Of a stretch of DNA of 26,035 nt, positions 1-6,468 are shown in pieces. Numbering within the stretch: position 1 is the first letter of the stretch; each line of letters opens with the position of its first letter. The notes under the pieces were generated by a model that saw only the letters and a list, made by a program, of their open reading frames with translations, did not search any database and was not told where the DNA came from. Both the position numbers and the translations under genes were made by a program. Origin of the DNA: Flavobacteriales bacterium (lineage in GTDB: Bacteria > Bacteroidota > Bacteroidia > Flavobacteriales_D > Crocinitomicaceae); contig JABJEE010000199.1 of assembly GCA_018665005.1 (NCBI GenBank), forward strand, positions 1-26,035. The letters run 5' to 3'.

Positions 1-789
1 ATAAACATCTGTCAGGTCCGGATAATTATAGGTATGAGTCCATCCTAAATTCTCATTGGTTCCTATCATAGGAAAAGGTGCGCCTGGAAATAAACCCCCT
101 AACATATTCCATCCCGCATCGGAAACAACATGAGCCTCATACCACGAAAAAGGTCCTTCAAGAGGTTGATGTGTATTCACGTTTAAAACGGTCTTATCGT
201 TTTGCATTATTTTTCTACTAAAGGCAAAAGCATTTGACCCTATGGTTTTTTGTTCCATTTTGATATTGGCCTCTTCAACCGTCTCAACGGTTCCATTCAA
301 AATATCACCCAAGATGTCACCCGTGTCTGAAAAAAAATGAATCACAAGGTTATAGCCCGTTAGGTAATCCATTACCGAAAACGGAAAACTATTTTTCACC
401 AAAACTTGTTCTGGGTGAGATTTGGCATATGCGTTTACTCCCTCAACATATCCCTCTATTACCTGAATTATCTCCTCTGATAAATCAGTGTAATGCTCCT
501 CCGCTGTTTCTCGACAACGCAACAGCGAAACCAAATAATCCATAATTACACCTTCCTTTCCCGAATACAATCCCATAAGTCCTTTCGATGGCAAAAAAGT
601 ATTTTGCATTGTTTTAAAATCGTCTTCGGCATGCGCCCATGCAAGACCATAAGCAACATCACGATCTGATTTGCCATAAATATGAGGAACACCATAAGCA
701 TCCCTGTATATGGTGATGTCTTCTACAACGGTTTGTGCTGAAACATGAAGTGTAATCAAAAGAGAAAAGAGTAGTACGAATTTTTTCAT
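1..789 (-). CDS. Acyl-homoserine-lactone/penicillin acylase family protein (S45 Ntn hydrolase), C-terminus beyond window
   Basis: This is the N-terminal 263 codons of a reading frame still open at the window edge. It starts MKKFVLLFSLLITLHVSAQ, a clear signal peptide, so the product is exported. Residues 26-57 (ITIYRDAYGVPHIYG, then GLAWAHAEDD) match the N-terminal chain of penicillin acylase-type Ntn hydrolases. GSNAFAFS lies at residues 184-191. In this family the precursor self-cleaves before the Ser of GSN, here Ser185, which becomes the catalytic nucleophile. NTHQP and NENLGWTHT further on are also typical. The GSNA form resembles AHL/aculeacin acylases more than penicillin G acylases (GSNN/GSNA vary). 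The likely reaction is hydrolysis of an acyl amide in the periplasm; the natural substrate (lactone signal, peptide antibiotic or lipid amide) cannot be told from sequence. It is divergent from efp across 143 bp. Confidence 0.88.
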   Translation of the reverse strand, partial: MKKFVLLFSLLITLHVSAQTVVEDITIYRDAYGVPHIYGKSDRDVAYGLAWAHAEDDFKTMQNTFLPSKGLMGLYSGKEGVIMDYLVSLLRCRETAEEHYTDLSEEIIQVIEGYVEGVNAYAKSHPEQVLVKNSFPFSVMDYLTGYNLVIHFFSDTGDILGDILNGTVETVEEANIKMEQKTIGSNAFAFSRKIMQNDKTVLNVNTHQPLEGPFSWYEAHVVSDAGWNMLGGLFPGAPFPMIGTNENLGWTHTYNYPDLTDVY

Positions 790-884
790 GTGCGAATTTA
801 ATGAACTAACATGAATTTTATCAATTTGTTGTTCAAACAAATGAATACATCACTTCAAAAGCGATTCATTTAAATTAACGGATA

Positions 885-915
885 TTGATGCAATCAATCT
901 AAAAACATATATTTG
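885..915 (+). promoter_or_regulatory. Flavobacterial-type promoter for efp-gcvT
   Basis: TTG at 885-887, then 20 nt, then TATATTTG at 908-915. This fits the Bacteroidota consensus of a -33 TTG and a -7 TAnnTTTG. The -7 element ends 17 nt before the efp ATG, so the leader is only about 10 nt. There is no Shine-Dalgarno sequence. This is the best promoter match seen in the window. Confidence 0.72.
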
Positions 916-932
916 CCCATAATTTTTAAGCT

Positions 933-1499
933 ATGGCAAATACTTCAGACATCAGAAACGGATTGTGCATCAAGCACAACGGTAAATTATTTCAAATTAA
1001 AGAATTTCAACATGTAAAACCAGGTAAAGGGCCTGCTTTTGTAAGAACGAAAATCAGACAAATTGAGTCTGGAAGGCTACTAGACCACACGTTCTCTGCG
1101 GGACATAAAATTGAAATTGTACGTATTGAAAATAGAGATTACCAATACCTATATCAGGATGGAGATCAGTTTGTTTTTATGAATAATGAAAATTACGATC
1201 AAGTAAATATTGAGGAAGCAATGATTGAAAAACCCTTGTTCTTACAAGAGGGAATGATTGTAAATATCTTGTTTCATGCTGACGAAGAAACCCCATTGGT
1301 TTTGGAACTTCCCATGTATGTCATATCTGAAATAACATATACAGAGCCGGGTGTTAAGGGTGATACCGCGACAAACTCAATGAAACCGGCAACAATTGCT
1401 ACTGGTGCTGAAATAAGAGTACCCTTATTTATTGAAAATGGAGAAATTGTTAAAGTTGACACAAGAACAGGCATATATGTTGAAAGGGTAAAAAAATAA
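933..1499 (+). CDS. efp: Elongation factor P
   Basis: The 188-residue product is the normal length for EF-P, the factor that binds between the P and E sites and rescues ribosomes stalled on polyproline. The three beta-barrel domains can be followed: KOW-like N-domain 1-65, central OB domain about 66-128 and C-terminal OB domain about 129-188. The tip of the domain I loop reads KPGKGPAF with Lys32 at the position that is post-translationally modified in most bacteria. The loop is of the Lys type, not the Arg type rhamnosylated by EarP. No modification enzyme (EpmA/EpmB, YmfI-like) is in the window. It is the first gene of a pair with gcvT, 3 nt downstream, and is preceded by a strong -33/-7 promoter. 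Confidence 0.97.
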   Translation: MANTSDIRNGLCIKHNGKLFQIKEFQHVKPGKGPAFVRTKIRQIESGRLLDHTFSAGHKIEIVRIENRDYQYLYQDGDQFVFMNNENYDQVNIEEAMIEKPLFLQEGMIVNILFHADEETPLVLELPMYVISEITYTEPGVKGDTATNSMKPATIATGAEIRVPLFIENGEIVKVDTRTGIYVERVKK

Positions 1500-1502
1500 T
1501 CA

Positions 1503-2585
1503 ATGAAGAATACTGCACTAACACACAAACACATTGAATTGGGAGCTAAAATGGTTCCATTTGCTGGGTATTCGATGCCCGTCCAATATGAAGGTGTGAC
1601 GCTTGAACATGAAACGGTTAGAAATGGAGTGGGTGTTTTTGACGTTTCACACATGGGAGAATTTATCTTGAGAGGTCCAAATGCTCTTGATTTTTTACAA
1701 AAATTTTCATCAAATGATGCCTCTAAACTTTTTGACGGTAAAGCGCAATATTCGTGTATGCCAAATGGAAAAGGTGGGATTGTTGATGATTTAATTATTT
1801 ATCGCATATCAGAAAATGAATATTTCCTCGTTGTTAATGCTTCAAATATAGAGAAGGATTGGAACTGGATTTCATCGCTAAATGAAATGAATGTAGATAT
1901 GTCTGATGTTTCCGATGAATACACCTTACTGGCCATACAAGGACCACAGGCAGCGTCATCTATGCAATCATTAACAGAAGTAAATCTTTCAGATATGAAA
2001 TATTATACTTTTGAATATGCAGAATTTGCGGGCATCAAGGACGTAATGATTTCTGCAACTGGTTACACTGGATCTGGAGGTTTTGAAATTTACGTTAAAA
2101 ATGAAGATGCAGAAGAGTTGTGGAATGCAGTTTTTGTGGCAGGAAAAGAGTTTGGCATCAAGCCCATTGGCCTTGCAGCTAGAGATACGCTAAGATTAGA
2201 GATGGGGTTTTGTCTTTACGGAAATGACATCAATGACCACACCTCCCCTTTGGAAGCAGGGCTTGGATGGATCACTAAATTCACTAAAAACTTTGTTGAT
2301 TTTGAGTATTTGTCGAAGCAAAAAGAAGAAGGGATAGAAAGAAAATTGGTTGCCTTTGAAATGATAGACCGTGGAATCCCGAGAAAAGACTATGAGATTT
2401 TAGATTCTAATGGCATTAAATTGGGTCACGTCACTTCTGGAACAATGTCTCCAAGTATGAAAATAGGAATTGGACTAGGCTATGTCCAAAAAGATTATTC
2501 TGGATTTGATTCTGAAATTTATATTGCGGTTAGAAATAAAACATTGAAAGCAAAAGTTGTAAAGCTTCCGTTTTACAAAAAATAA
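1503..2585 (+). CDS. gcvT: Aminomethyltransferase, glycine cleavage system T protein
   Basis: The 360-residue protein matches T-protein in length and motifs. It transfers the aminomethyl carbon from lipoylated H-protein to tetrahydrofolate, giving methylene-THF and ammonia. GGIVDDLIIYR at 91-101 carries Asp96, the residue equivalent to the catalytic Asp of characterised T-proteins. FDVSHMGE at 46-53, GYTGSGGFEIYV and the C-terminal barrel motif GHVTSGTMSPSM are also typical. Start ATG lies 3 nt after the efp stop, so it is co-transcribed with efp. No gcvH, gcvP or glycine riboswitch is present. The dihydrolipoyl dehydrogenase at 15678-17069 could serve as L-protein. The stop codon is only 2 nt from the convergent GDPD gene stop. 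Confidence 0.96.
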   Translation: MKNTALTHKHIELGAKMVPFAGYSMPVQYEGVTLEHETVRNGVGVFDVSHMGEFILRGPNALDFLQKFSSNDASKLFDGKAQYSCMPNGKGGIVDDLIIYRISENEYFLVVNASNIEKDWNWISSLNEMNVDMSDVSDEYTLLAIQGPQAASSMQSLTEVNLSDMKYYTFEYAEFAGIKDVMISATGYTGSGGFEIYVKNEDAEELWNAVFVAGKEFGIKPIGLAARDTLRLEMGFCLYGNDINDHTSPLEAGLGWITKFTKNFVDFEYLSKQKEEGIERKLVAFEMIDRGIPRKDYEILDSNGIKLGHVTSGTMSPSMKIGIGLGYVQKDYSGFDSEIYIAVRNKTLKAKVVKLPFYKK

Positions 2586-2587
2586 AT

Positions 2588-3379
2588 TTATCTCGACTCA
2601 ACTAGAGCTCTTCGAATGTCATCAGGAATAATGCCATTTGGGTTTTTATCCAAGGCCATTCGAATTCCCTTTGGGGATCTCATTTCGTAAAGAAAAACTT
2701 TATACCCTTGAGATTTATACTCCTCAATCTCACTTCTGGACAAAGCTTCAGAACGGACAACAAACCCCGATAAATCGGGATATAAACTTAAATTCGAATC
2801 CATAGAAGACTTTGTATCAGCATCAAGATACGTTTGGTAATTCGAAACAAAACAGGGCAACCAGGATTCATTCAATAGAATCACACTTACTTGACATGCT
2901 GCACCTATTAACGCGTCATCTAAAGCTTCTTTTAAAAGATCAGGGTCTACAATTATTCCAGAAGACTGATTATAAGATTTTACATCAATAAATAATTGCA
3001 TAGAATGGTCAAACAAATGAATAACATCACGAAGCTTACATAATTTCTCTTCATGAATCGTTTGATAAACCAACTCCTCTAAAAATGAAGTATGACATTC
3101 AGGAATTGAAGCATCCACACCTAGCGCTGAAGAAAGATCAACATCATGACAAAGCCACAATTCGCCATCAGAATCCATTTGAACATCTACCTCACAACCA
3201 TTGATCCCCGGAAACTGAAGAGCTAAATCAATGGCTTCAAATGAATTATCATGATAGATAGACATCATTTGTTCTAAGCCCATGCCCCCATGACCGATAA
3301 CCATTATGTGCCCATAATCATTCTTTTTAGTGCAAGAAACTATTAATATTAGAACAAATAAAAATCGCTTAAATCTCAT
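2588..3379 (-). CDS. Glycerophosphodiester phosphodiesterase (GDPD) family lipoprotein
   Basis: 263 residues. A short hydrophobic leader ends in the lipobox LIVSC with Cys16, so the product is probably a lipoprotein. The GDPD TIM-barrel signature is present: GHGG at 29-32 (first catalytic His30), EVDVQ at 63-67 (metal ligands Glu63 and Asp65), CHD at 77-79 (second catalytic His78), IDVK at 131-134, and NPNGIIPDD near the end, corresponding to the usual GII(T/P)D strand. The family cleaves glycerophosphodiesters such as deacylated phospholipids to glycerol-3-phosphate. The first motif is HGG instead of the common HRG, so the Arg that normally contacts phosphate is absent; this may change substrate or activity. 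The start overlaps the end of the upstream gene by 11 nt, suggesting translational coupling. Confidence 0.85.
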   Translation of the reverse strand: MRFKRFLFVLILIVSCTKKNDYGHIMVIGHGGMGLEQMMSIYHDNSFEAIDLALQFPGINGCEVDVQMDSDGELWLCHDVDLSSALGVDASIPECHTSFLEELVYQTIHEEKLCKLRDVIHLFDHSMQLFIDVKSYNQSSGIIVDPDLLKEALDDALIGAACQVSVILLNESWLPCFVSNYQTYLDADTKSSMDSNLSLYPDLSGFVVRSEALSRSEIEEYKSQGYKVFLYEMRSPKGIRMALDKNPNGIIPDDIRRALVESR

Positions 3380-3893
3380 ATGACATACCTATTGAAAAAT
3401 GAAAATTAGGATAAATCAAAACCATCTTTTTGGTATTGCCTTGAAATGATTCCCTCAATAATCCCAATGCCGTTTTTTGAAAAAGCTTTATTCTTTTACC
3501 ATAACTGAAACGATATCCTAAAGATGCCTCGTGAAACTTTGTATCAACAGGACTCCTGTACATTGAAAAATAATACCCTCCACCTATTCCTAAAGATATG
3601 CTTTGCGCATTATCCAATTTCTTATTTAAAGGAGAATAAAAAAAGTCACTACCCATCCGACCAAATGGATTTGACTGAAAAAAAGTATGAACAATTCCTA
3701 CCCCAAAAGAAGGACTGATTGAAAATGAACGAAGTGTTCTATTATAAGTTAAGGTAGAAAACACATCGTTTCTTTCAACCCCCAAAGAAAAAACAAGAGC
3801 TTGATGATTCGTACTGGATAAATCTAATTTATTCTGTCCGTATCCAAGGCTTAAGAACAACACAAAAACAGGGACAAGAAATCGAAATGACAT
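3369..3893 (-). CDS. Hypothetical exported protein, probable small outer-membrane beta-barrel
   Basis: I do not recognise a named family. The 174-residue product has a signal peptide (MSFRFLVPVFVLFLSLGYGQ). The remainder is made of alternating polar/hydrophobic strands with many Gly, Ser, Phe and Tyr residues (for example LGIGGGYYFSMY and YPNFHFSIGMSYEI). It ends in an aromatic-rich strand, as small outer-membrane barrels often do. A barrel is inferred from this pattern only. Its ATG overlaps the stop of the upstream microprotein gene in a TAATG junction, and its own end overlaps the GDPD lipoprotein start by 11 nt. The three genes are therefore almost certainly one transcript, which points to a shared role at the cell envelope. 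Confidence 0.72.
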   Translation of the reverse strand: MSFRFLVPVFVLFLSLGYGQNKLDLSSTNHQALVFSLGVERNDVFSTLTYNRTLRSFSISPSFGVGIVHTFFQSNPFGRMGSDFFYSPLNKKLDNAQSISLGIGGGYYFSMYRSPVDTKFHEASLGYRFSYGKRIKLFQKTALGLLRESFQGNTKKMVLIYPNFHFSIGMSYEI

Positions 3894-3991
3894 TAGAATT
3901 TAGGACATTTCTTACAAGCGAAACCTTTCTTTTTGAACTTCTTACAACACTTTTTCTTCTTTTTAATTATATCACAATTATTGAGAGACAT
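3893..3991 (-). CDS. Lys/Cys-rich microprotein (32 aa)
   Basis: A 32-codon frame opening with ATG at 3991-3989 and closing with TAA at 3895-3893. It begins MSLNNCDIIKKKKKCC. Thirteen of 32 residues are Lys and five are Cys, at positions 6, 15, 16, 26 and 29. It ends FACKKCPKF, so a CC pair is followed by a CxxC pair. There is no signal peptide. The stop shares its last base with the ATG of the next gene (TAATG), the arrangement seen in translationally coupled operons, and a -7 promoter element lies about 60 nt upstream. The Cys spacing could bind a metal such as zinc, copper or iron, or the cluster could form disulfides; the charge would also suit nucleic-acid or phospholipid binding. Function unknown. 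The chief alternative is that it is a leader peptide controlling the two downstream genes. Confidence 0.6.
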   Translation of the reverse strand: MSLNNCDIIKKKKKCCKKFKKKGFACKKCPKF

Positions 3992-4033
3992 CTCAGAATT
4001 GTAAACAAATATTGAAGTTTCTTTTTTCACTTA

Positions 4034-4050
4034 TTTAGAATAATTCTAAA
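4034..4050. promoter_or_regulatory. 17-bp palindrome, operator candidate
   Basis: TTTAGAATAATTCTAAA is a perfect inverted repeat with 8-bp arms around one base. It directly abuts the -7 element CAAAGGTA (4051-4058, read on the minus strand), so it covers the expected transcription start of the microprotein operon. A dimeric repressor bound here would block the promoter. The TTTAGA...TCTAAA form is reminiscent of metal-regulator boxes (Fur/PerR/DtxR type), but that assignment is an inference from memory of the pattern. It could alternatively serve the divergent OmpA-like gene at 4129. Confidence 0.5.
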
Positions 4051-4058
4051 CAAAGGTA
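4051..4058 (-). promoter_or_regulatory. -7 element of the microprotein-barrel-GDPD operon
   Basis: Read on the minus strand, this is TACCTTTG, an exact fit to TAnnTTTG. No TTG is found 17-23 nt upstream, so the -33 element is weak or absent, as might be expected of an activated or otherwise regulated promoter. It is immediately followed by the 17-bp palindrome. The leader to the microprotein ATG would be roughly 50 nt. Confidence 0.45.
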
Positions 4059-4128
4059 ACAACTTTATTGAAATAATCTATCGAATTTAAACATCTGTAA
4101 CGATTCAAATAAATTGAATTAAAATGAC

Positions 4129-4893
4129 ATGAAACGATACATATTATTTCTTTCCTTTTTAATTCCTTTGGCACTTTTGAGTCAACAGGAATTTGTGGTA
4201 TTCTTCCCTTCTGACAAATCATATATGTTACATTCAAGTAAACTCGCCTTAAATAAATTGATAGAGTCCAAACAAATTAATTTGGTAACAGGACTCAAAG
4301 GCTACGCAGATACCAACTCAACTCATGATTATAATAAAGACCTAGCACAAAATAGAATTTTAGACATTAAACATTATTTACTCACACAAGGGGTTGCCAT
4401 TACTAAAAATATACGCTGTCAATCTTTTGGTGAAGACTTTCAGCACGAAAATGATCTCGCTAAAAATAGAAAAGTAATAATTCAATACGAAGGCTTTCAG
4501 ACACCATCAATTACCAAAAAGAAAATCCAAAATCTCGGAAAAGGAGAATCATTGGTTTTAAACCATCTAAATTTCAAGCCTGGAAGTGACGAATTTATAG
4601 ATATTGCATTTCCTGTATTAAAAGACCTTCTGGCTATTATGCTTGACCATGATGACTTACATATAAAAATTCATGGACATATCTGTTGTGCTATTAATGA
4701 CTCCCAAAACCTATCTGCACAAAGAGCGTTAAAAGTGAAAAACTACCTCATTAGTAACGGTGTAAGTTCAAATAGATTGAGTCATGAAGGACACGGTAGC
4801 TCCAAACCCATACATGCTCTTCCAGAACAGAACGATACACAGATGAAAGAAAACCGACGAGTTGAAATTGAGATTACGTCAAAAAAAGATTAA
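4129..4893 (+). CDS. Exported protein with two tandem OmpA-like domains
   Basis: 254 residues with a signal peptide (MKRYILFLSFLIPLALLSQQ). Two OmpA C-terminal-type domains follow. The first, about 21-125, keeps FFPSDKSYM, KGYADTNSTHDYNKDLAQNR and DLAKNRKVIIQYE. The second, about 142-252, keeps LNFKPGSDEFI, IKIHGHICC, NLSAQRALKVKNYL, LSHEGHGSSKP and MKENRRVEIEI. The Asp/Arg pattern in both is that of peptidoglycan-binding OmpA domains, which contact diaminopimelate. It lacks the TPR/WD40/CarboxypepD N-terminal modules common in larger Bacteroidota OmpA proteins, so it looks like a bare double peptidoglycan-binding module. GHICC has adjacent Cys residues, unusual in this fold. Its stop overlaps the gdhA stop on the other strand within TTAA. 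Confidence 0.85.
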   Translation: MKRYILFLSFLIPLALLSQQEFVVFFPSDKSYMLHSSKLALNKLIESKQINLVTGLKGYADTNSTHDYNKDLAQNRILDIKHYLLTQGVAITKNIRCQSFGEDFQHENDLAKNRKVIIQYEGFQTPSITKKKIQNLGKGESLVLNHLNFKPGSDEFIDIAFPVLKDLLAIMLDHDDLHIKIHGHICCAINDSQNLSAQRALKVKNYLISNGVSSNRLSHEGHGSSKPIHALPEQNDTQMKENRRVEIEITSKKD

Positions 4894-6254
4894 ACCAAAC
4901 CTTGGTCAATCATGGCATCAGCAACTTTTACAAACCCAGCAACATTAGCGCCTTTCACGTAATCAATCGTTCCGTCTTCAAGTTTACCATATTCTACACA
5001 TGCTTCATGTATAGATACCATAATAGAGTGTAATTTTTCATCTACCTCTTTTGCAGTCCAAGACATTCTTAATGAATTTTGTGACATTTCAAGTCCGGAA
5101 GTGGCTACTCCTCCTGCATTTGATGCTTTTCCTGGAGAAAATAAAACTTTCCCTTTATGAAATTCTTCTATGGCCTCTGGTGTACAAGGCATATTTGCTC
5201 CTTCAGCAATACACATAATACCATTAGATAAAAGAACTTTTGCTTCTTCTCCATCAAGTTCATTCTGTGTAGCACATGGTAAAGCGATATCAACCTTTAC
5301 ATCCCAGGGTCTTTTCCCTTCAACAAAGACAGCTGAGGTATATGTTTTTACATATTCAGAAATCCTTCCTCTTTTAACGTTCTTAAGCTCCATTACAAAC
5401 GCAAGTTTTTGGGCATCTATACCCTCTGCATCATATATGTATCCTTTTGAATCAGATAAAGTTACTACAGTGCCTCCGAGCTCTGTAGCTTTTTCGCAAG
5501 CATACTGAGCAACATTTCCTGAACCAGAGATGGCAACCAATTTACCATTAAAAGTTTCATTTTTCGTAGATAACATTTCTTTTGCAAAATATACCGTACC
5601 ATAACCAGTAGCTTCAGGACGGATTAGAGATCCTCCCCAGTTTCTGGCTTTCCCTGTTAAAACACCAGTAAACTCGTTACGAATTCGCTTATATTGACCA
5701 AACATGTATCCTATTTCTCTACCTCCAACACCTATATCTCCTGCAGGAACATCTGTATTGGCACCAATGTGCCTAGATAGCTCTGTCATAAATGATTGAC
5801 AAAACTTCATTACTTCATTATCGGACTTCCCTTTTGGATCGAAATCAGACCCGCCTTTTCCTCCTCCTAATGGAAGGGTAGTCAACGAGTTTTTAAAAAT
5901 TTGCTCAAATCCAAGGAATTTCAATATTGATAAATTCACAGAAGGATGAAATCTCAAACCTCCCTTGTATGGTCCAATAGCCGAATTAAATTCAACACGG
6001 TAGCCTCTATTTACCTGAACATTCCCTTCGTCATCCAACCAAGGCACTCTAAACATTATCGTTCGTTCTGGTTCAACAATTCGATCTAATATTCTAGCAA
6101 CCTTGTACTTTGTATTAGATTCAATAAAAGGAATAACTGCTTCTGCAACCTCCTGAACGGCTTGTAAAAACTCTGGTTCATGGTTGTTTTTGGCGCTCAC
6201 ACGCTCCATAAAAGTATCGATTTCCGACTGAAATTTATTTGACATAATTGACAT
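4890..6254 (-). CDS. gdhA: NADP-type glutamate dehydrogenase
   Basis: 454 residues, the length of the hexameric bacterial GDH family. It interconverts 2-oxoglutarate plus ammonia and glutamate, normally in the assimilatory direction with NADPH. The substrate region includes GPYKGGLRFHP (Lys97), PLGGGKGGSDFDPKG with the catalytic Lys133, and PAGDIGVG with Asp173. The nucleotide-binding fold has SGSGNVAQYACEKA at 243-256, followed by TLSDSKG; a small Ser-rich loop instead of an acidic residue at the end of beta-2 fits NADP(H) use. The first ATG is at 6254-6252 and a second in-frame ATG (MSNKF) at 6245-6243; either could be used. It faces the large T9SS protein gene across a 214-bp divergent region. 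Confidence 0.97.
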   Translation of the reverse strand: MSIMSNKFQSEIDTFMERVSAKNNHEPEFLQAVQEVAEAVIPFIESNTKYKVARILDRIVEPERTIMFRVPWLDDEGNVQVNRGYRVEFNSAIGPYKGGLRFHPSVNLSILKFLGFEQIFKNSLTTLPLGGGKGGSDFDPKGKSDNEVMKFCQSFMTELSRHIGANTDVPAGDIGVGGREIGYMFGQYKRIRNEFTGVLTGKARNWGGSLIRPEATGYGTVYFAKEMLSTKNETFNGKLVAISGSGNVAQYACEKATELGGTVVTLSDSKGYIYDAEGIDAQKLAFVMELKNVKRGRISEYVKTYTSAVFVEGKRPWDVKVDIALPCATQNELDGEEAKVLLSNGIMCIAEGANMPCTPEAIEEFHKGKVLFSPGKASNAGGVATSGLEMSQNSLRMSWTAKEVDEKLHSIMVSIHEACVEYGKLEDGTIDYVKGANVAGFVKVADAMIDQGLV

Positions 6255-6276
6255 CGTTAAAATGGTTAATTCTTGG

Positions 6277-6284
6277 CAAAAGTA
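6277..6284 (-). promoter_or_regulatory. -7 element candidate for gdhA
   Basis: Read on the minus strand, this is TACTTTTG, an exact TAnnTTTG match 22 nt before the first gdhA ATG. There is no TTG at the usual distance. The predicted leader is about 15 nt. Confidence 0.42.
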
Positions 6285-6395
6285 ATCAAGATTTGGTAAT
6301 GTTAAATTATAATTAAATAAAAATAAAAAGAAATTAATACAAACTAAAAATCAGCACTTTAACTAAAAAAAAAATAACCATTAAACAAATTGAAT

Positions 6396-6403
6396 TATTT
6401 TTG
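6396..6403 (+). promoter_or_regulatory. -7 element candidate for the large T9SS surface protein gene
   Basis: TATTTTTG matches TAnnTTTG and lies 65 nt before the ATG at 6469. No TTG is found 17-23 nt upstream. The surrounding 6255-6468 region is very AT-rich and holds nothing else I can identify. Confidence 0.32.
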
Positions 6404-6468
6404 TTGAACGAAAGCAACCCATTACCCACATTTTACGTTTATCTTTCGAACTTTAACTATTGCCTATT

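Noticed and set aside
790..932. Possible glycine riboswitch ahead of efp-gcvT
   Set aside because: The candidate transcription start leaves a leader of only about 10 nt, and no aptamer-like structure is visible.
1274..1654. Open frame of 126 codons on the minus strand overlapping efp and gcvT
   Set aside because: It is antisense to two certain genes, matches no family and has no promoter or start context of its own.
5170..5508. Open frame of 112 codons on the plus strand inside gdhA
   Set aside because: Antisense shadow of the strongly conserved glutamate dehydrogenase gene.
6301..6395. A-rich stretch between gdhA and the T9SS surface protein gene considered as an origin or small RNA
   Set aside because: It is simple A/T composition with no DnaA-box-like repeats or hairpin; it fits an upstream promoter region.
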